Shown: piece after piece, positions 8,503 through 16,422 of the stretch
Layout of the letters: each line of letters opens with the position of its first letter
Numbering within the stretch: position 1 is the first letter of the stretch
Assembly: GCA_023435705.1 (NCBI GenBank)
Contig: JAEYRH010000009.1
Span: forward strand, 186,001 to 250,000
Source: Bacillota bacterium
Lineage (GTDB): Bacteria; Bacillota; Clostridia; Christensenellales; UMGS416
Reading direction: 5' to 3'
Length of the DNA stretch: 64,000 bases
Notes under the pieces: model-generated
The model's database searches: none
What the model was told of the DNA's origin: nothing
The model's input: the letters and a program-made list of their open reading frames with translations, nothing else
Made by a program: the position numbers and the translations under genes

Positions 8503-8831
8503 ATGGAGCTAATGGATCATTGCGGGCAAGACTCTTGCCCTGTGGAATACACCTTGAAGGCCATCGGCGGCAAATGGAAGCTGTTGATCCTGTTTTACCT
8601 GATGACTGGCCGCGTGATGCGCTACGGCGAATTGAAACGGTCCATCAAGGGGATCACGCACAAAATGCTGAGCCAGCAGTTAAAAGAATTGGAATCAGAC
8701 GGGTTGATCCGTCGCAGGGAGTATCACCAGATACCCCCAAAGTGGAGTATTGCCTTTCTGATAAAGGTGTTTCTCTTCTGCCGATCATTGGAAACATGTA
8801 TGATTGGGGCAAGGAAAACATGCCACGATAA
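8503..8831 (+). pseudogene. HxlR-family transcriptional regulator, frameshifted
   Basis: The first 78 or so codons encode a good winged-helix HxlR domain (CGQDSCPVEYTLKAIGGKWK, then LSQQLKELESDGLIRR). At the C-run 8734-8738 the reading frame leaves the family pattern: the expected IPPKVEYxLxDKG continues in the +2 frame (KVEYCLSDKGVSLLPIIG) and ends with TAA at 8829-8831. Adding one C to the five restores the whole protein of about 110 residues. So this is either a one-base deletion in the organism or a sequencing error in a homopolymer. ATG 8503 follows AGGAG. The DNA-binding helix is intact, but the dimerisation tail would be lost. Confidence 0.8.
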
Positions 8832-8836
8832 AGAAA

Positions 8837-8865
8837 GCATGGGGCGCCTGCATTGCGCCCCATGC
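8837..8865. terminator. Bidirectional terminator between HxlR and larE
   Basis: Perfect 11-bp stem GCATGGGGCGC (8837-8847) with GCGCCCCATGC (8855-8865). On the minus strand it is followed by TTTCTTT, which suits termination of larE. Confidence 0.8.
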
Positions 8866-8874
8866 CGAAGCTTC

Positions 8875-9684
8875 TTATTGTTTGAGCACCTCATTCATGC
8901 TGCCGGTGCGATAACCCTTCAGGTCCAGCGTTACATAGGCGTAGCCGATCTCTTTCAGGGCCTTGTCAATGCCGTCCATCACGTCGCTGTGAAAGAGCTT
9001 TTCCCGCTCACCGGCGCCCACCTCAATGCGGGCGATACCGCCATGGTGGCGCACCCGCACCTGCCGGAACCCCAGCCCCAGCAGGTGTTCTTCTGCACGG
9101 TCAATCATGGAGAGCTTCTCCGCCGTAATCGCTTCGCCGTAGGGCACCCTGGAGGACAGGCATGCAAAGGATGGCTTGTCCCAGGTGGGCAGGCCCATTT
9201 CTCTGGATATGATGCGGATCTCGTCCTTGGTGAGCTCCGCGTCCATTAGCGGGCTCACAGCCCCCAGCTCCCGCATGGCCTGCATACCCGGGCGGAAATC
9301 ATTGGTGTCGTCGGCGTTGGAGCCATCGGCCACGTGCGCAATGCCATGCTGACGGGCCAGCTCCACTACCTTGGTAAATAGCTCCTTCTTGCAGTGGTAG
9401 CAGCGATTGGTGGGGTTTTCGGCAAAGCCTGCGATGTCCAGCTCCTCGGAGCGAATCACGATGTGCTGCGCGCCGATGGACTCGGCAAAGGCAATGGCTT
9501 CTTTGAGCTCCCGCTCCGGATAGGTGGAGGAGGTTGCCGTGATCGCCAGCGCCTGGTCGCCCAGCAGGTCATGAGCAACTTTCAGCAGAAAGGTGGAATC
9601 CACGCCGCCGGAAAAGGCGATGGCCAATGAGCCCATTGCCTTGATGTTATCTTGCAGCAGAGTCAGTTTGTCGTTGCGGTTCAT
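8875..9684 (-). CDS. larE: ATP-dependent sacrificial sulfur transferase LarE
   Basis: 269 residues. PP-loop SGGVDST (25-31) binds ATP to adenylate a carboxylate; the cysteine motif CYHCK (Cys95, Cys98) and Cys175 in FACLSSR match the family's three-cysteine arrangement. In Lactobacillus the equivalent of Cys175 gives up its sulfur; in LarE proteins with all three cysteines a [4Fe-4S] cluster is thought to carry the sulfur, so the cluster type is inferred here. LarE sulfurates the nickel-pincer nucleotide precursor of lactate racemase and related LarA-type enzymes. No larA, larB or larC is nearby. ATG 9684 is preceded by GGAGG; the longer frame to 9714 has no better start. Confidence 0.9.
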   Translation of the reverse strand: MNRNDKLTLLQDNIKAMGSLAIAFSGGVDSTFLLKVAHDLLGDQALAITATSSTYPERELKEAIAFAESIGAQHIVIRSEELDIAGFAENPTNRCYHCKKELFTKVVELARQHGIAHVADGSNADDTNDFRPGMQAMRELGAVSPLMDAELTKDEIRIISREMGLPTWDKPSFACLSSRVPYGEAITAEKLSMIDRAEEHLLGLGFRQVRVRHHGGIARIEVGAGEREKLFHSDVMDGIDKALKEIGYAYVTLDLKGYRTGSMNEVLKQ

Positions 9685-9699
9685 TTTGCCTCCAATTGC

Positions 9700-9776
9700 G
9701 GTTTTGCTTGACACATATATTTTTCGTTGATTTCTTCAAATCCTATGGTATAATGCATGGAAAGTCAAGCAAAACC
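9700..9776. promoter_or_regulatory. larE-metA divergent control region with 13-bp inverted repeat
   Basis: GGTTTTGCTTGAC (9700-9712) and GTCAAGCAAAACC (9764-9776) form a perfect 13-bp inverted repeat 51 bases apart. It encloses the metA promoter TTGATT (9727-9732), 16-base spacer, TATAAT (9749-9754) with an extended TGG before the -10. Each arm lies near the start of one of the two divergent transcripts, so the same sequence in sense orientation heads both leaders. Dual operators for one repressor, or a shared RNA leader signal, would both fit. Confidence 0.6.
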
Positions 9777-9814
9777 ATGGGAATTATAAAGTATTACAAT
9801 ATGGGGTGGTAGAT

Positions 9815-10732
9815 ATGCCAATCAACATTCCCCTGAACCTGCCGGCATCTGAAATACTTGCCAATGAAAACATTTTCGTAATGAATGAGGAACGGGCCAC
9901 CCATCAGGACATCCGGCCCCTCCGCATCGCCATATTGAACCTGATGCCCACTAAAATTGCGACGGAGACCCAGTTGCTGCGCTTGCTGGGCAACTCACCG
10001 CTGCAGGTGAGCGTGGAGCTGATTCACCCTGCCACTCATCTTTCCAAAAACACCGCCGAGGAGCACCTCACATCCTTTTATAAGACCTTCGACGAGATTC
10101 AGGATGAGTTCTATGATGGCCTGATCATCACCGGCGCGCCGGTGGAGCACCTGGAGTTTGAGCAGGTGGATTATTGGCCGGAGCTCGCACGCATCATGAA
10201 GTGGAGCCTCACTCATGTGTGGAGCACCTTCCACATCTGCTGGGGGGCCCAGGCCGGGCTGTATTACCACTACGGCATCCCCAAATACCCGTTGCCGGAA
10301 AAGCAGTTCGGCGTGTTTGCCCATAAGGTCTGCCGGAAGAACACAATGCTGCTGCGCGGCTATGACGATGTGTTTTTTGCACCCCACTCCCGCCACACCG
10401 AGGTCCGCCGGGAGGATATCGAGAAGGTGCCGGATCTGGAGATTCTGGCTGAGTCGGACGAGGCCGGCGTCTATATCGTGAAGTCGAAGGACAAACGGCA
10501 CTTCTATGTGACCGGCCACTCGGAGTATGATCCGCTGACGCTCAAGGCCGAGTATGACCGCGATGTGGCCAAGGGGCTGGACATCCGGGTACCCAAATGT
10601 TATTTTGAAGGAGACGACCCGGGCAGGCCGCCGCTGGTGACGTGGAGAGCCCATGCCAACCTGCTCTACGCCAACTGGCTCAATTACCATGTGTATCAGG
10701 AGACGCCCTACAACCTGAGTGAGATCCGCTGA
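9815..10732 (+). CDS. metA: Homoserine O-acetyltransferase (MetA family, acetyl-type)
   Basis: 305 residues, the first committed step of methionine synthesis. The catalytic cysteine is Cys142 ([15 protein letters not shown]) and the His235/Glu237 pair is in GHSEYD. Position 111 ([11 protein letters not shown]) is Glu. In characterised MetA enzymes Glu at 111 gives acetyl-CoA use and Gly gives succinyl-CoA use, so O-acetylhomoserine is predicted as product. This fits the O-acetylhomoserine sulfhydrylase gene 2 kb downstream. ATG 9815 follows GGGGTGGT; the GTG at 9806 is a poorer start. TGATG joins it to the next gene. Confidence 0.93.
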   Translation: MPINIPLNLPASEILANENIFVMNEERATHQDIRPLRIAILNLMPTKIATETQLLRLLGNSPLQVSVELIHPATHLSKNTAEEHLTSFYKTFDEIQDEFYDGLIITGAPVEHLEFEQVDYWPELARIMKWSLTHVWSTFHICWGAQAGLYYHYGIPKYPLPEKQFGVFAHKVCRKNTMLLRGYDDVFFAPHSRHTEVRREDIEKVPDLEILAESDEAGVYIVKSKDKRHFYVTGHSEYDPLTLKAEYDRDVAKGLDIRVPKCYFEGDDPGRPPLVTWRAHANLLYANWLNYHVYQETPYNLSEIR

Positions 10733-11544
10733 TGTTGAATGAGTTTTCCAGGCAAGAAATCCTGGTGGGCAAGGCCGCCATGGAGAAGCTCCGGCAGAGC
10801 CGCGTGGCCGTGTTCGGCGTGGGTGGCGTGGGTTCCTATTGCGTGGAGGGGCTTGTGCGGGCTGGTGTGGGCAAGCTGGTGCTGATTGATGACGACCTGG
10901 TTTGCCTGACCAACCTCAATCGGCAGCTTCATGCCACGAGAAAAACCGTGGGAAGGCCCAAGGTGGAGGCCATGCGCGACCGCGTGCTGGAAATCAACCC
11001 CAAGGCCGAGGTGGAGATCCACCGCGCGTTTTACCTGCCGGGCAGCGCCGATGAGTTGATCCGACCAGACTATGACTATATCGTTGATGCCATCGACACG
11101 ATCACAGCCAAGATTGACATCATCGTGCAAGCCAAGGCCCTTGGCATCCCGGTGATCAGCGCGATGGGCGCGGGCAACAAGCTGGACCCCACACGGTTTG
11201 AAGTTGCCGATATCTATGAGACGTCCGTCTGCCCGCTGGCCAAGGTGATGCGCAAGACATTGCGCAAACGGGGCGTTGACTCCCTGAAGGTGCTCTATTC
11301 CAGGGAAGTGCCGATCCAACCGGAAATCACAGAGGAAACCAGCTGCGCCGGCAACTGCGTTTGCCCCAAAGGCGCCGAGCGCACCTGCCTCACCCGCCGC
11401 AGCATCCCCGGCAGTGTTTCCTTCGTGCCGTCGGTGGCGGGGCTTATCATCGCCGGTGAGGTCGTGAAAGACCTGATTGGTTGGCATGGGCCCGCCAATG
11501 CGTCATCCTCCCCTGATGAGGATGACGGCGAGTGCTGCCCATGA
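10732..11544 (+). CDS. tcdA: tRNA threonylcarbamoyladenosine dehydratase (TcdA/CsdL, ThiF family)
   Basis: 270 residues, E1-like fold. The nucleotide-binding glycine loop VFGVGGVGSYCVEGL is near residue 25, followed by DDD(LVCLTN)LNRQ, which contacts ATP. It cyclises t6A37 of ANN-decoding tRNAs to ct6A using ATP. A cysteine patch (CAGNCVCPKGAERTC) precedes the C-terminal SVSFVPSVAGLIIAGEV. The last residues (SSPDEDDGECCP) are an acidic tail that overlaps the next gene by an ATGA. The start overlaps metA as TGATG, so it is in the metA operon, although its role there is probably housekeeping. Confidence 0.9.
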   Translation: MLNEFSRQEILVGKAAMEKLRQSRVAVFGVGGVGSYCVEGLVRAGVGKLVLIDDDLVCLTNLNRQLHATRKTVGRPKVEAMRDRVLEINPKAEVEIHRAFYLPGSADELIRPDYDYIVDAIDTITAKIDIIVQAKALGIPVISAMGAGNKLDPTRFEVADIYETSVCPLAKVMRKTLRKRGVDSLKVLYSREVPIQPEITEETSCAGNCVCPKGAERTCLTRRSIPGSVSFVPSVAGLIIAGEVVKDLIGWHGPANASSSPDEDDGECCP

Positions 11545-11957
11545 AGCTTTCTACAAAAAGCCAATACGCGCTGGAGGCGCTGCTGGATCTGCTGATCCAT
11601 GGCGGCGGGTGCCCTGAGCCGATCCCCGCAATCGCCAGGCGGCGCGGTGTATCAGAGCCCTATCTGGAGCAGATCTTTGCGTCGCTGCGCAAGGCCGGCA
11701 TTGTGAAAAGCGTTCGTGGTGTGCAGGGTGGCTACCTGCTGGTGGGAGACCCCGCTGCAGTCACCGCCGGATCGGTGATCCGGGCGCTGGAGGGGCCGAT
11801 GAGCCCTGTTAAGTGTGTGAGCTGTGAGGATGGCGCCGGCTGCCCGATGGTGCAGCGCTGCCCCACCCGGTGGCTTTGGGTGCGTGTGGCCGATGAAATA
11901 GACAGCGCGATTGATAACGTGACATTGGCGGATCTTATAAAAGCATGTAATACTTAG
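11541..11957 (+). CDS. Rrf2-family regulator with cysteine cluster
   Basis: 138 residues. The N-terminal winged helix begins MKLSTKSQYALEALLDL and has the wing RGVQGGYLL. The sensor part contains four close cysteines (CVSCEDGAGCPMVQRC), like the three-cysteine [Fe-S] site of IscR/NsrR proteins. An iron-sulfur or thiol sensor is therefore likely (inference). It overlaps tcdA by an ATGA and is followed 77 bases later by a second Rrf2 gene. Candidate targets are the sulfur and Fe-S genes around it. Confidence 0.87.
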   Translation: MKLSTKSQYALEALLDLLIHGGGCPEPIPAIARRRGVSEPYLEQIFASLRKAGIVKSVRGVQGGYLLVGDPAAVTAGSVIRALEGPMSPVKCVSCEDGAGCPMVQRCPTRWLWVRVADEIDSAIDNVTLADLIKACNT

Positions 11958-11975
11958 TTTTCCTTTTAAACCTGG

Positions 11976-12010
11976 CCCCTCCCCCAATCCCATGGGGGAG
12001 GGGTTGGGGG
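11976..12010 (+). repeat. GC-rich intergenic hairpin, probable dispersed repeat
   Basis: CCCCTCCCCC (11976-11985) pairs perfectly with GGGGGAGGGG (11994-12003), followed by TTGGGGGTGAGGG. Its C/G-run style is like the element at 55071-55168 and unlike an ordinary terminator, since no T-run follows. Confidence 0.55.
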
Positions 12011-12034
12011 TGAGGGTTAGGAAAGGAGGCGGCC

Positions 12035-12478
12035 ATGAAACTGACGACCAACAGCCGATACGGCCTCAGGGCGCTTGTGGATCTGGCCGCCAATTACCAA
12101 GGTGCTCCGGTTGCGCTGGGCGACATTGCCCGGCGGCAGCAGATTTCGGAGAGTTACCTCGAGCAAGCGTTTGCCACACTCAGGCGGGTAGGACTGGTCA
12201 AGAGCGTGAAGGGCGCCGGTGGCGGTTACACACCGGCTGCGGATTCGATGCGGATCAGCGCCGGTGATGTGCTGCGGGCGCTGGAGGGAAACCTCAGCAT
12301 TGTGGAAGACACCCCCGCTTATACAGGCGGTGACCCACTCAAACAGGCCATTCGGCTGCAGTTGTGGAACACAGTGGATGGCAAGGTCTCAGGGTTTCTG
12401 GATGCCATTACGCTGGAGCAGTTGGTGCAGGAGTATCATCGAATGCGCGGCGACGCGCAAACAGAAAAAGCAACCTGA
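12035..12478 (+). CDS. Rrf2-family regulator, CymR-like (no cysteines)
   Basis: 147 residues, starting MKLTTNSRYGLRALVDLAAN, with helix SESYLEQAFATLRR and wing KGAGGGYTP. It has no cysteine at all, so it cannot hold an Fe-S cluster in the IscR way. This resembles CymR, the Cys-metabolism repressor of Bacilli that senses through a partner (CysK) rather than a metal centre. It ends 94 bases before the sulfhydrylase gene, where a perfect palindrome overlaps the -35 box; direct control of metY by this protein is the simplest reading. AAAGGAGG precedes the ATG. Confidence 0.87.
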   Translation: MKLTTNSRYGLRALVDLAANYQGAPVALGDIARRQQISESYLEQAFATLRRVGLVKSVKGAGGGYTPAADSMRISAGDVLRALEGNLSIVEDTPAYTGGDPLKQAIRLQLWNTVDGKVSGFLDAITLEQLVQEYHRMRGDAQTEKAT

Positions 12479-12485
12479 TTCTTAC

Positions 12486-12521
12486 AAATCATATTTGACA
12501 AATATGATTTTGTGCTATAAA
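12486..12521 (+). promoter_or_regulatory. metY promoter with perfect palindromic operator
   Basis: AAATCATATTT (12486-12496) and AAATATGATTT (12500-12510) are perfect inverted copies separated by GAC. The palindrome covers the -35 TTGACA (12495-12500); the -10 is TATAAA (12516-12521) with a short 15-base spacer. A repressor bound here would block the promoter; the Rrf2 protein encoded just upstream is the best candidate. Confidence 0.75.
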
Positions 12522-12572
12522 CTAATAACAAAGTAAACTGATTGCAATAATATGTGAAAGGAAGAACGAGTC

Positions 12573-13859
12573 ATGAGCGAGAAGAAACTTGGCTTTGACA
12601 CGCTGCAGCTGCACGCTGGCCAGCAGCCCGACCCTACAACAGGCTCCAGGGCGGTGCCGATTTACCAAACCACCAGCTACAATTTTAAGAGCGCCCAGCA
12701 CGCCGCGGACCTCTTTGCCCTCAAGGAGCCCGGCAACATTTACACCCGCATCATGAACCCTACTACCGGTGTGCTCGAGGAGCGCCTTGCGGCTCTGGAA
12801 GGTGGCATCGCGGCGTTGGCCGTGGGGTCCGGCTCGGCGGCAGTTACTTATTCGGTCCTTAATCTGGCGGATGCCGGTGATAACATCGTTTCTGCAGGCA
12901 CACTATATGGCGGCACCTATAACCTGTTTGCATTCACGCTGCCGCATTATGGCATCACGACCAAGTTCGTTGACCCCGATGATCCGGAAAACTTCCGCCG
13001 CGCCATCGACGGCAACACCAAGGCGCTCTACATTGAGACGATCGGCAACCCAGGCACCAACATCACCGACATTGAAAAGGTCGCTGCCATCGCCCATGAA
13101 AACGGCATCCCGCTCATCATCGACAACACCTTTGGCACGCCCTATTTGATCAGGCCAATTGAGTTTGGTGCCGACATCGTGGTGCATTCCACCACCAAGT
13201 TCATCGGGGGCCATGGCACCAGCATCGGTGGCGCCATCGTGGACGCAGGCAAATTCAACTGGGCCAACGGCAAGTTCCCCAACTACACCAAGCCTGACCC
13301 CAGTTATCACGGCCTTGTGTTTGCCGAGGCGCTGGGCGCGGCGGCCTATATCACCCGGGCTCGTGTGACGCTGCTCAGAGACACCGGCGCGGCGCTGTCA
13401 CCCTTCAATGCCTTCCAGTTCATCCAAGGGCTGGAGACACTGTCGCTGCGTGTCGCAAAGCATGTTTCCAACGCGCAGAAAGTGGCTGAATTCCTGAGCG
13501 CTCATCCCAAAGTGGCCTCGGTGAACTACCCTGGCCTCAAAGGCAACAAGTATTATGATCTGGCCCAGAAATATCTGCCCAAGGGCCCCGGTGCCATCTT
13601 CACCTTTGAGTTGAAGGGTGGAGTTTTTGAAGGCAAGAAGTTCATCGACGCGCTCACAATCTTCTCCAACCTGGCCAACGTAGGCGATGCGAAGTCGCTG
13701 GTGATCCACCCGGCCACCACCACGCATTCGCAGCTTTCAGAAGCCGATCAGCGGGTGGCAGGTGTCACACCGGGCCAAATCCGCCTCTCCATCGGCATCG
13801 AGGATGTGGACGATTTGATCTGGGACCTGGACCAGGCGCTGGAAAAGGCCACGAAGTAG
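12573..13859 (+). CDS. metY: O-acetylhomoserine sulfhydrylase (aminocarboxypropyltransferase)
   Basis: 428 residues, Cys/Met metabolism PLP enzyme family. The PLP lysine is Lys209 in [25 protein letters not shown] and DNTFGTPYL are the phosphate- and ring-binding parts. The length and the KFIGGHG context are those of MetY rather than of the shorter cystathionine gamma-synthases. It makes homocysteine from O-acetylhomoserine and sulfide, completing the route begun by MetA. AAAGGAAG lies before the ATG. It has its own promoter with a palindromic operator and ends before a strong terminator. Confidence 0.93.
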   Translation: MSEKKLGFDTLQLHAGQQPDPTTGSRAVPIYQTTSYNFKSAQHAADLFALKEPGNIYTRIMNPTTGVLEERLAALEGGIAALAVGSGSAAVTYSVLNLADAGDNIVSAGTLYGGTYNLFAFTLPHYGITTKFVDPDDPENFRRAIDGNTKALYIETIGNPGTNITDIEKVAAIAHENGIPLIIDNTFGTPYLIRPIEFGADIVVHSTTKFIGGHGTSIGGAIVDAGKFNWANGKFPNYTKPDPSYHGLVFAEALGAAAYITRARVTLLRDTGAALSPFNAFQFIQGLETLSLRVAKHVSNAQKVAEFLSAHPKVASVNYPGLKGNKYYDLAQKYLPKGPGAIFTFELKGGVFEGKKFIDALTIFSNLANVGDAKSLVIHPATTTHSQLSEADQRVAGVTPGQIRLSIGIEDVDDLIWDLDQALEKATK

Positions 13860-14176
13860 CAGTTCGTGCTTTCGCCTTCGGTGCTATCGCACCTCGGCGA
13901 GTTTAGCTCTCGTACTTACGACCCGTTACCCACCCACCGCGCATGTCGTTGGGTGGGTTCTTTGCTTTTTTGTCTCGTTTTCCGGATATCTAGAGCTAAG
14001 ATTTCCAGCCTGCGGGCTAGTTTTGCTGTCTACTCCGTCCAATTTATCGGTTGCCTCTGCCGGATAAACCGGCTATCGGCTCTGGTCATATTTTCTCGCT
14101 CAATATTTTGATGGTTTTTAACAAGCTGGGGAGAGCTGCCATAGGGCAGCTCCTCCAGGCTGTCATGCCCGGTTGA
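13860..14176. other. Intergenic region with metY terminator
   Basis: 317 bases without a convincing gene. The first part can form an imperfect hairpin (CGCC and GGTGC against GCACC and GGCG, 13873-13900), then comes the terminator at 13928-13975. The remaining 200 bases are pyrimidine-rich and hold an 81-codon open frame with no ribosome site or family likeness. A GGAGAGCTGCC/GGGCAGCTCCTCC near-palindrome at 14128-14156 may terminate the xylanase transcript. Confidence 0.5.
13928..13975 (+). terminator. metY terminator
   Basis: ACCCACCCA (13928-13936) pairs with TGGGTGGGT (13950-13958), followed by TCTTTGCTTTTTTGT. Confidence 0.85.
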
Positions 14177-15175
14177 TTAACCCAGCTTCATAATGCGTTG
14201 GAAAGCCTCCTTGGCTTGATGGTCTTCATCAAACAGCAGTGGGTAGTTCTTGCGGCCCATCACCGGGAAAAATTTGAGCCATGTCGCGTCATCAGCCACA
14301 CCCCAGAAGGTTACGCCGCTGATGTGCTCCCGGTATTCCCGAAACAGCCGGAAGATCGACTCATAAAATTGCGCCTGCTTCTCCAGCAACGCCTCCAGCG
14401 GGGTTGCGGGCTCGGTGCTCTTGTCGCTGGAAGCGTAGATGGACACATCCAGCTCGGTGATTTGCAGCTTCACACCCAACGCCGCGTATTGATCCAGCGC
14501 CGTGCGGATTTCATCCAACGTGGGGGAGAAAATATTCCAGTGCCCTTGCAACCCAAGGCCGTGGATCGGCACGCCTTGCTCCTTAAGCTGACGCACCAGC
14601 CGGCAGATTTTTGCGCACTTGACCGGGTCAGTCTCGTTGTAATCGTTATAAAACAGCTGCGCCCCCGGATCGGCCTCATGAGCGAATGCAAAAGCTTTCT
14701 GCAAAAAGTCCGGCCCGATGATCTCCAGCCAGGGGCTTTTCCGGAGGAATTGCCCGCCGCCATGGTCGTCAATGGCCTCATTCACCACGTCCCAGCAATA
14801 AGTTGATCCCTTGAAATGGCCCGCCACGGTGGAGATGTGCTCTTTCATCCGCCCCAGCAGCGTGTCTCTGCTGGCGGCGCCGCCCTGCCCGTCGGTGAAG
14901 AACCAGTCCGGCGTCTGGGCATGCCACACCAATGTGTGCCCGCGCATCTTCATGTTGTTCTGTTTGGCGAATGCCACCATGCGGTCAGCGGTGGTGAAGT
15001 CAAATTGGCCTTCCAGCGGCTGGAGGTTGCAGGGCTTCATCTCGTTTTCGGCTGTGATGCTGTTGAAATGCTGCGTAATCAATTCCCAATGGCTTTTGAT
15101 CACAGCGGGGTTCACCGCCGCGCCGATCGGGAAATCGTTGGAGTATGCCTGCCACAGTCTGGCTTCCGTTGCCAT
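14177..15175 (-). CDS. Endo-1,4-beta-xylanase, GH10
   Basis: 332 residues, a single GH10 TIM barrel. The acid/base is Glu133 (WDVVNEAID) and the nucleophile is Glu241 (LQITELDVS); HTLVWHAQTPDW and the ENEMKP motif line the subsites. There is no signal peptide or binding module, so it should be cytoplasmic and act on short xylo-oligosaccharides taken up by a transporter. AGGAGGGTTCC lies before the ATG. It is divergent from a GH43 gene that is now broken. Confidence 0.93.
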   Translation of the reverse strand: MATEARLWQAYSNDFPIGAAVNPAVIKSHWELITQHFNSITAENEMKPCNLQPLEGQFDFTTADRMVAFAKQNNMKMRGHTLVWHAQTPDWFFTDGQGGAASRDTLLGRMKEHISTVAGHFKGSTYCWDVVNEAIDDHGGGQFLRKSPWLEIIGPDFLQKAFAFAHEADPGAQLFYNDYNETDPVKCAKICRLVRQLKEQGVPIHGLGLQGHWNIFSPTLDEIRTALDQYAALGVKLQITELDVSIYASSDKSTEPATPLEALLEKQAQFYESIFRLFREYREHISGVTFWGVADDATWLKFFPVMGRKNYPLLFDEDHQAKEAFQRIMKLG

Positions 15176-15249
15176 AGGAACCCTCCTCTTGCGATGCTCT
15201 GCACTTCAGTGCCAACCCAATTATAATCATGCCCCAGGATGAATACCAG

Positions 15250-15277
15250 TTGATCCAGAGCATATTTGCTCTATAAT
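15250..15277 (+). promoter_or_regulatory. Promoter of the GH43 gene
   Basis: TTGATC (15250-15255) and TATAAT (15272-15277) with a 16-base spacer, 46 bases before the ATG. The promoter stays intact although the gene is broken. Confidence 0.6.
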
Positions 15278-15323
15278 AGTCGCAGTGAATCTTATCAACC
15301 GGCGACTCCTCCGGAGGTGGCAA

Positions 15324-16267
15324 ATGCAGAACAACCCTGTTATTTGGGCCGATTATCCCGACCTGGACCCCATCCGCGTGGGCGACACCTATTACATGGT
15401 CAGCACCACGATGCATGTGTTCCCGGGGTGCGTGATCCTGCGCTCCTTTGACCTTGTCCATTGGGAAGTGGCAACCCACGTCTATGATGTGCTGGACAAC
15501 AGATCCCGGTGTTGGTGCCGGTCCGCTGGGAGAATGGCTGGCCGGTGCATGGTGTGGATGGCATGGCGCCGCACCACATCGAGGTGCCAAGCACCCGGCT
15601 CGGAACCCAATATAAGCCGCTCGTGGGCAGTGACGATTTCTCTGCTGTGCTGGACAGGGGAGTCATACGCCTGAACAATGTGTGGCAATGGAACCACACG
15701 CCTGATGAGTCGCTGTGGTCTGTGACTGAGAGGCCGAATACGTACAGAATCCGCAGCGGTAAGCTCTGCAACAACATCAACTTTGCCGTCAACACCCTCA
15801 CGCAGCGGGCGATGGGCCCGGCCTGCGAGGCGGAGATCAGGCTCAATGGTGCGGAGCTGAATGACGGCGACTATGCCGGGCTTTGCCTGCTCATCAGCAC
15901 CTACGGCCTGATCGCGCTCACCAGAGAATGCGGTCAGTATTCTCTTGTGATGAAGGCAAGGGTGCCGGAAGACACCTCGATGATGGGCAACCTTGTGGAT
16001 GACGACCCCGGCACAGAGTTCGCTAGAATCCCGGTGGATGGGCCTGCTGTAACCCTGAAGGCCAAGTGCGACTTCGTGGAAAACCGCGACACCTGTGAGT
16101 TCTATTATCAAGCGGGCGACCAGTGGCTGAAACTTGGGATCACGCACAAGATGTTTTACAAGCTCGATCACTTCATGGGCTGTCGGTTCGGATTGTTCCT
16201 GTTTTCCACAAAGGAAATCGGAGGTACTGCGGAGTTTTCGCGCTTTGAATACAATCTGTTGAGCTGA
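15324..16267 (+). pseudogene. GH43 beta-xylosidase/arabinofuranosidase, internally deleted and out of frame
   Basis: ATG 15324 follows GGAGGTGG. The first 59 codons match the start of a GH43 five-bladed propeller (NPVIWADYPDLDPIRVGDTYYM has the first-blade Asp region) up to HVYDVLDN at 15500. Directly after it, in another frame, QIPVLVPVRWENGWPVHG begins, which belongs near the end of the catalytic domain, followed by the C-terminal beta-sandwich (residues to 16267). Intact members are about 500 residues, so roughly 200-250 codons of the propeller, including most catalytic residues, are missing at one sharp junction near 15498-15501. The downstream half stays open for 250 codons, so the loss is recent or an assembly join. 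Confidence 0.85.
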
Positions 16268-16277
16268 TTTTCACAAT

Positions 16278-16320
16278 CCGCGCCGGCTTCCAGGATGGAA
16301 TGCCGGTGCGGTTTTCTTTT
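16278..16320 (+). terminator. Terminator after the GH43 remnant
   Basis: CCGCGCCGGC (16278-16287) pairs with GCCGGTGCGG (16302-16311); an inner TTCCA/TGGAA extends the stem. TTTTCTTTT follows. Confidence 0.88.
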
Positions 16321-16351
16321 GCACACTACTAAACATTAATAAAAAAATTTA

Positions 16352-16379
16352 TTGAATTTAATCAACTCCAATGTATAAT
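16352..16379 (+). promoter_or_regulatory. Promoter of the 16.4-23.7 kb sugar operon
   Basis: TTGAAT (16352-16357) and TATAAT (16374-16379) with a 16-base spacer in a distinctly AT-rich block. It is the only clear promoter before the six-gene run that follows. Confidence 0.65.
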
Positions 16380-16422
16380 GATGAATACTGGTTCATAAAT
16401 CAACACCGGAGTTATGCCTGCA

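Noticed and set aside
9714..9814. SAM riboswitch before metA
   Set aside because: The leader is only about 50 bases from the -10 box to the start codon and lacks any S-box core.
13866..14111. 81-codon plus-strand open frame after metY
   Set aside because: It runs through the metY terminator, has no ribosome site and no protein-like pattern.
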